DNA from: Phycisphaerales bacterium
GTDB lineage: Bacteria; Planctomycetota; Phycisphaerae; Phycisphaerales; UBA1924
Length of the DNA: 64,000 nucleotides
Direction: 5' to 3'
Assembly (NCBI GenBank): GCA_007693785.1
Contig: RECY01000026.1
Span: forward strand, 248,001 to 312,000
Shown here: piece by piece, positions 17,801 through 26,094 of the stretch
How the letters are laid out: each line of letters opens with the position of its first letter
How positions within the stretch are numbered: position 1 is the first letter of the stretch
Position numbers and translations under genes: made by a program
The notes under the pieces: generated by a model
Databases searched by the model: none
The model's input: the letters and a program-made list of their open reading frames with translations, nothing else
Told to the model about the DNA's origin: nothing

Positions 17801-18979
17801 CTACGGCAGCACCAGCATCGCGTCCCCATAGCTAAAAAACCGATACTCCCGCGCGATCGCCTCGCGATACAGCCCCAGCAGCCGCTCCAGCCCCGCGCGC
17901 GAGCCCGCCGGCGCGCCCTCCGGCTCCAGCAACGCCGCCACCATCGCCAGCAGCGTCGATCTCGGCAGGTGAAAATTTGTCAACAGCCCGTCCACCCACC
18001 GCCACCGGTGCGTCCCCGGCGTAATCAACAACCGCGTGCCCAATTCCGCCGGTGCCGCGCCCCCGTTCCCCATCGCAAGGGCATAACTCTCCAGCGTGCG
18101 CGCACTCGTCGTCCCCACCGCGATCACGCGCCCCCCCGCCTCCCGCGTGCGCACGACCGACGCGACCGCCTCGCCCGACATCGAGCAACGCTCCTCGTGC
18201 ATGTCGTGGTCTTCCACCACGCCCGCCTCGATCGGCTTGAACGTGCCGCTCCCCACGTGCAGCACCACGTTCGCCCGGTCAACGCCCGAAGCCGCCAGCT
18301 TCTCGAGCAACTCCGAAGTGAAGTGCAGCCCGGCCGTCGGGGCCGCGACCGAGCCCGTCCGCCCACGCTCCGCGTACACCGTCTGATACCGCTCGTCGTC
18401 CGCCGCCTCAGACTCCGCCTCACCCCGCTGCCGACGCGCACTCAAGATGTACGGCGGCAACGGCGGCAGCCCGTACCGCTCCAGCACCTCGCCCGCGCCA
18501 AAGGCAGCACCCGCCTCCACCTCCACCGCGACGTGCCACCCGCCCGGCTCGTCCGCCTCCCGGTGCAGCAGCCGCAGCACCACCGGCGTCCGCGACCCGT
18601 CCCGCCCCAGCAGCCGAACCGGCGAGCCTTCTCGGAACCGGCGTGCCTTCAGCAGCACCACCCAGACCGCCGCCGCCCCCGGTGGCGCGGCGGCCCCGCT
18701 CGCTCGCAGGTAGAGCCCCTGCACCTTCCCGCCCGTGTCCTCGCGCACGCCGAGGAACCGCGCCATCGCCACGCGGCTCGTGTTGCAGACCAAGAGGTCC
18801 GACCCCGCCTTCCGCGTCGACGCCAACACCGCGGGCAGGTCCGACACCCGCCGGTGCTCGAGGAACCCCGGGTCCGACCGCTTGCACACCAGCATCCGGG
18901 CCGCGTCCCGCGGCTCCACCGCCCGCGTCGCGATCAACGACGACGGCAACTCAAACTCCAGCGCCTCCGTCGGCAGCAC
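17801..18979 (-). CDS. queA: S-adenosylmethionine:tRNA ribosyltransferase-isomerase
   Basis: A 392-residue enzyme that transfers and isomerises the ribosyl group of SAM onto 7-aminomethyl-7-deazaguanine in tRNA, giving epoxyqueuosine. Family segments include FELPSSLIATRAVEPRDAARMLV at the N-terminus, LLVCNTSRVAMARFLG, the central APTAGLHFTSELL and HVGSGTFKPI, and the C-terminal GTRLLITPGTHRWRWVDGLLTNFHLPRSTLLAMVAAL (read across residues 320-360). GTG 18979 is chosen because GGGGAGG lies 5 bases upstream; a GTG two codons earlier overlaps that site. Its stop codon touches a family E repeat. No other queuosine genes are in the window. Confidence 0.93.
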   Translation of the reverse strand: MLPTEALEFELPSSLIATRAVEPRDAARMLVCKRSDPGFLEHRRVSDLPAVLASTRKAGSDLLVCNTSRVAMARFLGVREDTGGKVQGLYLRASGAAAPPGAAAVWVVLLKARRFREGSPVRLLGRDGSRTPVVLRLLHREADEPGGWHVAVEVEAGAAFGAGEVLERYGLPPLPPYILSARRQRGEAESEAADDERYQTVYAERGRTGSVAAPTAGLHFTSELLEKLAASGVDRANVVLHVGSGTFKPIEAGVVEDHDMHEERCSMSGEAVASVVRTREAGGRVIAVGTTSARTLESYALAMGNGGAAPAELGTRLLITPGTHRWRWVDGLLTNFHLPRSTLLAMVAALLEPEGAPAGSRAGLERLLGLYREAIAREYRFFSYGDAMLVLP

Positions 18980-19004
18980 ACACACCTCCCCGAGAGACCG
19001 AAAG

Positions 19005-19031
19005 CCGTGGCAAGGGCGTCCCGCCCGTGCG
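19005..19031. repeat. Hairpin repeat family D, copy 2
   Basis: Same 27-base unit as at 14294-14320 with one stem mismatch (A for C). It lies just upstream of the queA start, so it would sit in the 5' leader or promoter region of queA. Confidence 0.75.
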
Positions 19032-19178
19032 CTCCTCAACCCACGCCCGCCGTCGCCTCCACGCCACACCCCGCACAACCGGCACGCCCCCAAGCCGGGG
19101 CCCCCCAGTGCCCGATGCCCCGGGGCGCGATCTTATCGGTCGCCCCGTCTGGGCACGCCGTTCGAATGGTTCTCAAAT

Positions 19179-19559
19179 GTGTTCGAGATCCGCCCCATCG
19201 CGCCCGCCGTCGCGACGCCCTGCCCGGGCGTCGGCACGCCGCGCGATGCGGGATGCCTCGCCGAATCCAGCGAGTCCCTCGACGCTCGCCTCGGCACACT
19301 CCCCTTCGCCGAGCGCCTGAAGATCGAGAACGAGCGCGCCCAGCGTGCCCGGAGCGAAGCCGAGCGTCACGCCGCCGAGGGCGCACGCCCGACGCCCGAG
19401 CCGCCCCCTGAGCCGACGTCCAAACCCGTGCGCACGCTCACGCCCCACACGCCCGAGCCCTTGCCGCCAATGGCCTCGGCCCCGCATCCCATAAAACAAG
19501 CCGCAATCGTGCAAGTTCTCGCCATCCGCCCCGGCAGCCTGCTCGACGTCTTCGCGTAA
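19179..19559 (+). CDS. Small hypothetical protein
   Basis: A possible 126-residue protein that I do not recognise. The GTG start gives MFEIRPIAPAVATPCPGV; the middle (about 30-65) is a charged amphipathic helix (LGTLPFAERLKIENERAQRARSE), then a Pro-rich linker (PTPEPPPEPTSKP) and a short conserved-looking C-terminus (AAIVQVLAIRPGSLLDVFA). Third codon positions are strongly G/C, as in the neighbouring genes, which supports coding. It lies between divergent queA and convergent spoIID-like genes and is followed at once by hairpin repeats. The start is uncertain and no Shine-Dalgarno site is seen. Confidence 0.45.
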   Translation: MFEIRPIAPAVATPCPGVGTPRDAGCLAESSESLDARLGTLPFAERLKIENERAQRARSEAERHAAEGARPTPEPPPEPTSKPVRTLTPHTPEPLPPMASAPHPIKQAAIVQVLAIRPGSLLDVFA

Positions 19560-19572
19560 ACGCGTCACCCTG

Positions 19573-19622
19573 CCCTCCCCCGCCTCTGGCGGGGGAGGTG
19601 TCGGCGCAGCCGACGGAGGGGG
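19573..19622. repeat. Repeat family B, copy 1
   Basis: CCTCCCCCGCC is paired with GGCGGGGGAGG and followed by a second small hairpin (GTCGGCG...CGCAGCCGAC) and GGAGGGGG. Copies are at 21437, 30181, 39146 (inverted) and 49136 (inverted). Confidence 0.8.
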
Positions 19623-19674
19623 TCCGGCGGGAAAATCTCCAAAACCACAAAGGGCCAAAGAGCCAGATCCGGAT

Positions 19675-19708
19675 GTGCCACTGACCTCTTCCGAGAGGTC
19701 AGTGCTCC
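19675..19708. repeat. Hairpin repeat family A, copy 2
   Basis: GTGC, an 11-bp perfect stem CACTGACCTCT with a TCCG loop, then GCTCC. It follows copy 1 of family B by about 50 bases. Confidence 0.8.
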
Positions 19709-19736
19709 CGGCCCCCCTCTTCCTCCCCTCCCTCCG

Positions 19737-19772
19737 GTGCCACGGCTTGGCTTCCGAGCCAACCCGTGCTCC
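19737..19772. repeat. Hairpin repeat family C, copy 2
   Basis: Same frame as 17515-17550 but with the stem changed to CACGGCTTGGCT and its near-complement (one mismatch). The loop TCCG is kept. Confidence 0.75.
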
Positions 19773-19817
19773 CCCTTCTCCCCCACTCCAAACGAGCAAT
19801 GAAGAAGCAGGAGATCA

Positions 19818-19852
19818 GGAAGCACTGACCTTGCAGACAAGGTCAGTGGCAC
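19818..19852. repeat. Hairpin repeat family A, copy 3 (inverted)
   Basis: Reads GGAAG, then stem CACTGACCTTG with loop CAGA, closing with GTGGCAC, i.e. the reverse-complement orientation of the family frame. Confidence 0.8.
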
Positions 19853-19882
19853 ATCGCGCCCTCGCACATCGCCTCGCGACCC

Positions 19883-21334
19883 CTACGGGTACACCCGCCG
19901 CCACCGCGCCCCCGGGTAATACCTCCCCAGGATCGCCTCCCAGTTCTGCCCGCTCGATGCCATCTGCTGCGCCCCGAACTGGCACATCCCCACCCCGTGC
20001 CCGAACCCGCGCCCGATGTACCGCACCGTCCCCGCGCGCACGGTCACCTCCGTGTCCCCGCTCGGCACGCGCGTCGCCCGCGTGATCGCCGGCGTGCCGG
20101 AGGCCGCCCAGTTGCTCGCGACCCGGAAATCCTCCGCCCGCAGCGTCACACGCCGCCCATGCACGTCCCGAAGCTCGAACCGCGTGGGCCGCCCCGTCGA
20201 GTTCCGTTCCACGACCTCGACCGATTGCAGCACGCCCAGTCGCGCCGCGTCGGCGTGGTTCGTCCGCCCCCACGTGCGCACGCGATCGCTCAGCTCGCTC
20301 AACGTCCGCGTCCGCGTCCACCGGTGCAGCCCACTCCCGGAGCAGTCGCACGCGCGCCCTGTCGCCCGCAACGCCTCGGCCCGGTTGAACTCAAACCCCG
20401 CCCCGCTCGGCCAGGTCTCGGTCGCCCCCGCCGCACGCCCCCCGCACGTCGAGCTGTAATACGTCCGCAGCAGCTCCGCCGCCGTGCCCTCGCCATGGAT
20501 CAGCACCACCCCGCGCGTGCTCCGCGCTCCCGCGATCGCGACCGCGAGCTGCGTCGACCCGCCGAAGACCTGGTCCCGCGTCGTGCTCTCGACGTCGTAC
20601 GCCCGCCCGCTCGCTTCCGCGCGCGCACGCTCGTGCAGCGCGTAGCTCCGGGCCGCGATCGCCTGCGCTTCGAACGTCGCCGGTCGCCAGCTCGCGTACA
20701 GCTCCCGCGCGATCACGCCCGCGACGTACGCCTCCATCGGGATCGTCGCGACCACGTCGAACGCCGCCGGCCCCGCGTCCGTCCGCGGCACGATCCGCAC
20801 GAACCCCGGATAGCTCACCCCGTCCACCGTGATCTCGCCGCTCGTGGGCGCGATCTCCATCGCCCGCGCATCCTCCCGCGACGCCCGAGCGCGCACCGCG
20901 CCCGCCGACGCCATTACCCCCCCCTCCGAAGCCGCCACCCCCGCGATCGGCGTCAATGTGACCTCGCCCCCGTCCAGCGAGACACGGGCCGACCCGCTCA
21001 GCACCACCGTCCGTCGCGGCGAGCCCTCCCGAGCCTCCGGCAAGCGAATAAACAGCGCCCGGTCCGAGCCCAGTTCGGCCGAGGTCACCGTCTCGCGGAT
21101 CCGCACCCGGATCGTCGGCTCGATCCCGTAACTCAACGTCGAACTCGGCGCCGTCACCCGCGCCGGCTCACGCACCTGCCAGGGGCGATGGCACGACGCC
21201 AGCCCGAGCGCCATCACCAGCATCACCCCGAGCCCGAACGCCGCCGCGTGCCCGGGTCGGCGAACCGCCACCCCCCGCGCCCGACGCCCGAGCCAACGCC
21301 CGCGAACCCGAAGATGACGACGCCACTGCCTCAT
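19883..21334 (-). CDS. SpoIID/LytB-domain lipoprotein
   Basis: A 483-residue exported protein. The basic N-terminus (MRQWRRHLRVRGRW) leads to a hydrophobic stretch ending in LGLASC, a lipobox-like site. The SpoIID/LytB domain (residues about 190-480) contains MEAYVAGVIARELYASW, AIAARSYALHERARA, DVESTTRDQVFGG, the AELLRTYYSSTCGGRAAGATE stretch and the final GRGFGHGVGMCQFGAQQMA. SpoIID is a lytic transglycosylase that cleaves denuded peptidoglycan; non-sporulating bacteria use relatives in wall remodelling or as amidase enhancers. ATG 21334 is preferred over a TTG twelve codons upstream. Repeats lie on both sides, so it appears monocistronic. Confidence 0.85.
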   Translation of the reverse strand: MRQWRRHLRVRGRWLGRRARGVAVRRPGHAAAFGLGVMLVMALGLASCHRPWQVREPARVTAPSSTLSYGIEPTIRVRIRETVTSAELGSDRALFIRLPEAREGSPRRTVVLSGSARVSLDGGEVTLTPIAGVAASEGGVMASAGAVRARASREDARAMEIAPTSGEITVDGVSYPGFVRIVPRTDAGPAAFDVVATIPMEAYVAGVIARELYASWRPATFEAQAIAARSYALHERARAEASGRAYDVESTTRDQVFGGSTQLAVAIAGARSTRGVVLIHGEGTAAELLRTYYSSTCGGRAAGATETWPSGAGFEFNRAEALRATGRACDCSGSGLHRWTRTRTLSELSDRVRTWGRTNHADAARLGVLQSVEVVERNSTGRPTRFELRDVHGRRVTLRAEDFRVASNWAASGTPAITRATRVPSGDTEVTVRAGTVRYIGRGFGHGVGMCQFGAQQMASSGQNWEAILGRYYPGARWRRVYP

Positions 21335-21436
21335 CAGTTCCAAAACCCCATCCACCCCCCGAGCCCGCAAAGCCTATCGCCAGCGAAGCCCACCCCGCGC
21401 CTTCCAGCTCTCGCTCGCGGCTTCCCTCCCCCTAAT

Positions 21437-21485
21437 CCTCCCCCGCTCTTGGCGGGGGAGGTGTCGGCGAAGCCGACGGAGGGGG
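21437..21485. repeat. Repeat family B, copy 2
   Basis: Same double-hairpin unit as 19573-19622, with GAAG instead of GCAG in the second loop. It is followed by CCGGGCGGAAA, a linker also seen after copies 1 and 3. Confidence 0.8.
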
Positions 21486-21510
21486 CCGGGCGGAAACCGC
21501 TGTTCGAAAT

Positions 21511-21545
21511 GTGCCACGGACCTCTTCCGAGAGGTCCGTGCTCCC
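21511..21545. repeat. Hairpin repeat family A, copy 4
   Basis: Stem CACGGACCTCT with a TCCG loop, framed by GTGC and GCTCC. The stem differs from copy 2 at two compensated positions (CGG/CCG instead of CTG/CAG). Confidence 0.8.
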
Positions 21546-21582
21546 GGCCGCCCTTCTCTTCTCTCCTCATCTCTCCCCCTCC

Positions 21583-21713
21583 GGTGCCCCGGAAACGCGC
21601 AGCCGCCGCGGCGCAGCTTTTCCGGGCTCCCCATCTCCCTCGCTTCTCACACCGTCCGCCCCCGATCATGGAAAAGCTCCGCCGACCGCAGCGGTCGGCT
21701 CCGCGTTTCCATG
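21583..21713. repeat. Hairpin repeat family E (two hairpins), copy 2
   Basis: Same two-hairpin unit as 17653-17783, including the trailing CACCAGACCAACATCC. The inner arm of the second hairpin is different (GACCGCAGCGGTC), keeping self-complementarity. Confidence 0.75.
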
Positions 21714-21735
21714 GCACCAGACCAACATCCCTCCG

Positions 21736-21771
21736 GTGCCACGGTTTGGATTCCGATCCAAATCGTGCTCC
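21736..21771. repeat. Hairpin repeat family C, copy 3
   Basis: As copy 1 with one stem change (AATCGTG in the right arm instead of AACCGTG). Confidence 0.75.
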
Positions 21772-21781
21772 CCCTTCCGCC

Positions 21782-21820
21782 CCCTCTCCCGTCCGCGGGA
21801 GAGGGCCGGGGTGAGGGCTA
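21782..21820. repeat. Palindromic repeat CCCTCTCCC...GGGAGAGGG
   Basis: A 9-bp perfect stem with a 6-base loop, followed by CCGGGGTGAGGG. This type of unit is found between genes in many unrelated GC-rich bacteria (family knowledge). It is present once here. Confidence 0.6.
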
Positions 21821-21879
21821 CCCATCCTCCTCTTCCTCCTCCTCACCCCTCCATGTCGGCATCCCCTCCCCCTCCCCGC

Positions 21880-21885
21880 TACACT
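21880..21885 (+). promoter_or_regulatory. TANNNT -10 element of dprA
   Basis: TACACT lies exactly 6 bases before GTG 21892, so the mRNA is probably leaderless and starts at this GTG. Confidence 0.5.
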
Positions 21886-21891
21886 GAACGC

Positions 21892-23166
21892 GTGCCAAAC
21901 GGCCTCTGGTCCAACCCGAGCAACCCGGCCGATCCCGCGCCCATCGCTCCCGACGACCTCGCGGCCCACGCGCTCCTCCGCCTCACCCTCGCCAAGGGCG
22001 TCGGCCCGCGCACGACCGTCCGCCTCCTCCGCGCCTTCGGCTCGGTCGAGGCCGCTTGCCGAGCCTCTCCCGCCGATCTCGCCCGCCTCGAAGGCCTCGG
22101 CGAGACCAAGGCCCGGCGTATCGCCGAGGCCCTGCGCGACAGCGCCGAACTCGTCGAGCCCGAGCTCGCCCGGGCCGTCGAGCGAGGCGTGCGCCTGCTC
22201 GCCCTTGGGCACCCCGGCTACCCGGCCCTGCTCGCCGAGATCGACCCGCCCCCACCCCTGCTCTACGTCCGCGGCTCGCTCGACGCCGACGGGGCGGATC
22301 AGTACCCCGTCGCGATCGTCGGCTCCCGCCGATGCACCGCCTACGGCATCGAGCAGGCCGAGCGCTTCGCGATGCAACTCGCCGAGGCCGGGCTCACCAT
22401 CGTCTCCGGCGGCGCCCGCGGCATCGACGCCGCCGCCCACCGCGGCGCCCTCCGCGTCCGCGGGCGCTCCATCGCCGTCCTCGGGTGCGGGCTCGACCGC
22501 TGCTACCCCCCCGAGCACGGGGATCTCTACGACCAGCTCGCCCGCCAGGGCGCGGTGGTGAGCGAGTTGCCGATGACCACGCCGCCGAACGCGGAGAACT
22601 TCCCCGCCCGGAACCGCATCATCAGCGGGCTGAGCCTGGGCGTGATCGTGATCGAGGCCGGGCGGAAGAGCGGGGCCCTCATCACCGCCCGCCAGGCGGT
22701 GGAGGATCAGGGGCGCGAGGTGATGGGTGTGCCGGGGCGGGTCGATTCCGACGCCAGCCTCGGCACGCACGACCTGCTCAAGCAGGGCGGGGCCCACCTG
22801 GTCACGAGCCCCGCTGACGTGCTGGAGATCCTCGAAAACGCGGCCCGCCACGCGCACCAGGGCACCCACGCCGCAAGGTACGCCGACCCGTCCCGCCCCG
22901 TCCCCGAAACCCCGCCCCCGCGAGCCGGAGCCATCGAGGCGGGCCCCCGGGAAGCGGGCCCCCGGGAGGCGAGCCTGCGCGAGGCCGGGCTCTCGGATGA
23001 GCAGCGATCGATCCTCGCCGCACTCGCCGAGGGCGAGCGCACGCCGGACGAACTCGCCCAAGGCGTCGGGCTCGACCCGGGACGCCTGCGGGCCCTGCTC
23101 ACGGTGCTCGAAGTCCGGGGATTGATCGTACGACGCGGGCTTCGCCTGGCTCGAAAACCGACCTGA
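21892..23166 (+). CDS. dprA: DNA-processing protein DprA
   Basis: A 424-residue protein that loads RecA on incoming single-stranded DNA during natural transformation. It has an N-terminal helix-hairpin-helix region (LTLAKGVGPRTTVRLLRAFG, GLGETKARRIAEAL), the Rossmann-like core with AIVGSRRCTAYG, GGARGIDAAAHRGAL, the AVLGCGLDRCYPPEH loop and the GRKSGALITARQA segment, and a C-terminal winged helix (LSDEQRSILAALAEGERTPDELAQ). The linker before the winged helix holds a small tandem repeat (EAGPREAGPREASLREAGL). GTG 21892 is chosen over ATG 21853 because of a TACACT element 6 bases upstream. It stands alone. Confidence 0.9.
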   Translation: MPNGLWSNPSNPADPAPIAPDDLAAHALLRLTLAKGVGPRTTVRLLRAFGSVEAACRASPADLARLEGLGETKARRIAEALRDSAELVEPELARAVERGVRLLALGHPGYPALLAEIDPPPPLLYVRGSLDADGADQYPVAIVGSRRCTAYGIEQAERFAMQLAEAGLTIVSGGARGIDAAAHRGALRVRGRSIAVLGCGLDRCYPPEHGDLYDQLARQGAVVSELPMTTPPNAENFPARNRIISGLSLGVIVIEAGRKSGALITARQAVEDQGREVMGVPGRVDSDASLGTHDLLKQGGAHLVTSPADVLEILENAARHAHQGTHAARYADPSRPVPETPPPRAGAIEAGPREAGPREASLREAGLSDEQRSILAALAEGERTPDELAQGVGLDPGRLRALLTVLEVRGLIVRRGLRLARKPT

Positions 23167-23269
23167 GACCTCCTGCAGCGTATCCCCCGGACAAAAACCC
23201 CAAAACCGCACAAAATTCATACATAAGGCTGGACTTTCGCTGGCCGCGTGATACCTTGAAGGGACCGAA

Positions 23270-23296
23270 CATTTTCACAGAACTGTGGTGAAAATG
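23270..23296. promoter_or_regulatory. Perfect inverted repeat, operator or terminator candidate
   Basis: CATTTTCAC and GTGAAAATG are 9-bp perfect arms separated by 9 bases. They lie 104 bases after dprA in a locally AT-rich stretch. There is no T-run after the hairpin, so an operator is at least as likely as a terminator. The factor that would bind is unknown. Confidence 0.45.
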
Positions 23297-24255
23297 CGAA
23301 TTCGGAACCGATATTGTGTGTTGTCAGGGAGTTGCAAGCATCGGGTTTGCGTTCTAGACATCCATCGGAGAGGGGTTTACTGTTGGGCGGATGCCCGACG
23401 CATGTCAGCCGACGCGTTGTGGGAGTCACGCGTGTTCGGCCCGAACGTTCGCCGCGACCATTCGTCGGCGAGCAGACCAGGCGGACCCATGGACCGGACT
23501 TCGCACGAGCCCACGGATCGGCGATTGATGCTGCTGGCGGATCCTTGCTCCCATCCCGACCCCCGCACGCCCGGGCGTGCCGACGAGGGCGGCCTGCGCA
23601 TCATCACGCGCCCCGACGCCCTCGCCCAGCACGCCGCCAAACCAAGACCCGCACCGGTTTTGCAGACCGCGCTCCGATCCGGGAACACCGAGCCACTCGG
23701 GGGTGGTTCGCACACGAGTCGGGCGATCCAAACCGCAACAAGCACCTTCGCGGCGACCCACACCCCTGCCCGAAGCCTCTCGACCAAGGCTCGGCTCAAC
23801 CGGACGCCCGACCACACGTCCAGAGACACGCCGAGCCAGACCCCATTGGTCCGCCTCGGCCCCGGCGGGCTCTACCGGGAAGACTGGCTTCCCGACACGC
23901 TCGAAGATCCAACATCCCCCAGCCCCGCGATCGCAAGCCGCGCTCGCACACCACGATCGAAAGAACCTCACCCATGCGGATCGACGGCGTTCACAAATCA
24001 CCACACCGATCCACCCGCTTCCAACCGCACACGGCCTGAGGCGACGGGTTTCTGCGGGATGGGCGACGTGCCGGGCGCCGGAGGGCGCTGGCGGCGAATT
24101 TGGCAAGGCGTGGTCGGCGGGCTGAGACGCCGACCCGGAGAGATCGAGCCCGAGCCCAATGTGGTGGCCGCGTGGTCGCTGGTGGCCCGGGCCCTCGTCT
24201 CGCAACAACGGGCGATCACACTCGCCCTCGCGTTCGCGGCTCACCGCCCCGACGC
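23297..24255. other. Unassigned 1-kb region between dprA and lexA
   Basis: No recognisable gene. From about 23490 to 24255 one plus-strand frame stays open (MDRTSHEPTDRRLMLLADP at its first ATG) and shows partly G/C-rich third positions, notably at 23540-23640 and 23840-23900 (LGPGGLYREDWLPDTLEDP), but it runs about 200 bases into lexA in another frame, and its residue composition is biased to His, Pro, Arg and Thr. It could be a gene broken by a frameshift, a long untranslated leader, or non-coding DNA. A 10-bp palindrome CGAACGTTCG lies at 23442-23451. Confidence 0.3.
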
Positions 24256-24269
24256 AGAAGGAGCACCCC

Positions 24270-24884
24270 ATGAACCTCACCCCCAAGCAGCTGCGCATCC
24301 TGCAACTGATCCGGGACTGGCGCGTCCGACGTGGCTATTCCCCGACCATGCAGGAACTCGCCGACGAGATCGGCGTCAGCAAGGTCACCGTCTTCGAACA
24401 CGTCGAGGCCCTCATCAAGAAGGGCGCGCTCGTCCGCGAGGCGAACAAGGCTCGCTCTTTATCGATCACTGAGGGCGTCGCCGTCCCCGACGAGTCCCGC
24501 CCCATGCGATTCCCCCTCGTCGGCAAGATCGCCGCCGGCTATCCCATCGAGAAAGTCGAAGACCGCGACGAGATCGACCTCACCGACTTCCTCGCCCCCA
24601 AGCAGGACCGACACGACTCCACCTTCGCCCTCGAAGTCGACGGCGACTCCATGCGCGACGAGGGCATCCTCAACGGCGACTACGTCCTCGTCGAACGCAC
24701 CCAGGTCGCACAGAACGGCGACCGCGTCGTCGCCCTCCTCCCCGACGGCTCCACCACCCTCAAAACCTTCTTCAAAGAAGACGACCACATCCGCCTCCAA
24801 CCCGCCAACCCCGACTTCGAACCCATCCGCGTTAAGTTCTGCCAGATCCAGGGCATCGTCCGCGGCGTCGTCCGGCGCTACTGA
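24270..24884 (+). CDS. lexA: LexA repressor
   Basis: A 204-residue SOS repressor. The N-terminal winged helix (KQLRILQLIRDWRVRRGYSPTMQELADEIGVSKVTVFEHVEAL, residues 6-48) binds DNA. The S24 domain has the Ala-Gly self-cleavage site in KIAAGYPIE (about residue 89), the catalytic serine in GDSMRDEG (about 129) and the lysine in TTLK (about 165). AGAAGGAG ends 6 bases before ATG 24270, one of the clearest ribosome-binding sites in the window. No obvious SOS box is seen just upstream. A strong intrinsic terminator follows at 24980. Confidence 0.95.
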   Translation: MNLTPKQLRILQLIRDWRVRRGYSPTMQELADEIGVSKVTVFEHVEALIKKGALVREANKARSLSITEGVAVPDESRPMRFPLVGKIAAGYPIEKVEDRDEIDLTDFLAPKQDRHDSTFALEVDGDSMRDEGILNGDYVLVERTQVAQNGDRVVALLPDGSTTLKTFFKEDDHIRLQPANPDFEPIRVKFCQIQGIVRGVVRRY

Positions 24885-24927
24885 GCCAGCAGGCGGAGCC
24901 GAGCTGAAAGCCAAGGGCGGCTCCTCC

Positions 24928-24954
24928 CCGTGGCACGGGCGTCCCGCCCGTGCG
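24928..24954. repeat. Hairpin repeat family D, copy 3
   Basis: Identical in its 27-base core to 14294-14320. It lies between the lexA stop and the lexA terminator. Confidence 0.8.
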
Positions 24955-24979
24955 CACCCCCAACCCCCGAACCCCAACG

Positions 24980-25014
24980 ACCCGCGACACCCGGAGGAGG
25001 GTGCCGCGGGTTTT
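24980..25014 (+). terminator. Intrinsic terminator of lexA
   Basis: ACCCGCG pairs with CGCGGGT and an inner CACCC pairs with GGGTG around a GGAGGA loop; four T residues follow. Fits a rho-independent terminator about 100 bases after the lexA stop. Confidence 0.75.
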
Positions 25015-25049
25015 GGCATGGTTGGTCCGCGATGCGACATCCTCCGGCG

Positions 25050-25994
25050 TTAAGCCGCGGTCGTCTCCGGTGCAAAACGGCGTTGAATCTTTCGGCGTAG
25101 CTCACCGACACAGGTGATCACCTCGACCCAGAACCAGACCGCGATCAAGGCAAAAATGCCGCCGAGCATCAGTGTGACGGCAATGACCACCGAGTGGATC
25201 ACGCCCATGATTTCACCCTGCGCAAGTCCCATGATCGCGACGATGCCGCCGAGCATCAGCGTGAGGATCACGCCCGCGACGAGCACCAGCACCGTATTGC
25301 GAAGCCGCGTGCACCGCCCGGCGAGCTCCGTATCGTGGAGGCCTGCGGCTTCCACCGCGAGCCGCTGACCGAGTCGGGCAAGGATGACTGTGCCGCACCC
25401 GCAGGCTGCCGCAGCCCATCCGAAAAAGATGAAGCTGTTGGTTGGTGCGAAGTGCCCCAGCACCGGGCCCCCGACCACCACGCACGTCGTCCCGACGAGA
25501 ATCAAAAGGTCCGACCGGAAGCTGGTGGCTCGCACCACGCGATCGACCCGCCGACGCGTCGCGATCAGGCCGGCGAGGGCTCCCACGATCAGCATCGCCC
25601 CCAGCACCACGCCGATGAAACCAACTCCCCATGAGAACCCGCCGAATGCCGCGAGCACCATCCAGAACCAGTTCGCATGACCCACAACCGGTGCCGCCAC
25701 CCACACGATCATGAACAGCAGAAGCCACAGGCGCACCCGTCGATAGGCCAGCTCATCGCGTGCGTCCGCGGTGGAAAAGCGTCGCCGAGCCGCGGCGCTC
25801 AGCGCGCACTCCGGGCATCGGGCCCGCTCGGAAGATTCCGGAACCGGATACGCGCACCGGGGGCAAGCCCGCGGGTTGGTGTCCGGCGGCGACGCCCAGA
25901 CCCATCGCCATCGCGTCCAGAATGGCTCCTTCGTGTATGGCGTGTTGTTCGGGGTGGTGCCGTGCAAGGTCACTGTTTCAAAGCACGCGTTCAC
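25050..25994 (-). CDS. Membrane protein with N-terminal zinc ribbon
   Basis: A 314-residue protein of unknown function. Residues about 43-65 hold two CxxC knuckles (CPRCAYPVPESSERARCPEC), a ribbon common in planctomycete membrane proteins. At least six hydrophobic segments follow (for example LWLLLFMIVWVAAPVVG, VGFIGVVLGAMLIVGALAGL, LVLVAGVILTLMLGGIVAIM, VVIAVTLMLGGIFALIAVWF), so it is an integral membrane protein. Start GTG 25994 is uncertain. It is divergent from another ribbon-bearing membrane protein at 26095. Confidence 0.65.
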   Translation of the reverse strand: MNACFETVTLHGTTPNNTPYTKEPFWTRWRWVWASPPDTNPRACPRCAYPVPESSERARCPECALSAAARRRFSTADARDELAYRRVRLWLLLFMIVWVAAPVVGHANWFWMVLAAFGGFSWGVGFIGVVLGAMLIVGALAGLIATRRRVDRVVRATSFRSDLLILVGTTCVVVGGPVLGHFAPTNSFIFFGWAAAACGCGTVILARLGQRLAVEAAGLHDTELAGRCTRLRNTVLVLVAGVILTLMLGGIVAIMGLAQGEIMGVIHSVVIAVTLMLGGIFALIAVWFWVEVITCVGELRRKIQRRFAPETTAA

Positions 25995-26076
25995 GATCAG
26001 TCACAACCCCGCAACCGAGGCTGTGCAGAACAGCTTGGCATATCAAAAATGGATGGTCCTCGGATCGGTGATCGGC

Positions 26077-26082
26077 TAATCT
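26077..26082 (+). promoter_or_regulatory. TANNNT -10 element of the 26095 gene
   Basis: TAATCT ends 12 bases before ATG 26095, predicting a 5' leader of about 6 bases. Confidence 0.35.
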
Positions 26083-26094
26083 CGGCCTTACGCG

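Noticed and set aside
19004-19036. Family D hairpins as CRISPR repeats
   Set aside because: The three copies are many kilobases apart with no regular spacers and no cas genes in the window.
23434-23451. GTTC...GAACGTTCG stretch as an SOS box for LexA
   Set aside because: The palindrome CGAACGTTCG lacks the four-base spacer of the Bacillus-type box and is 820 bases from lexA; could be chance.
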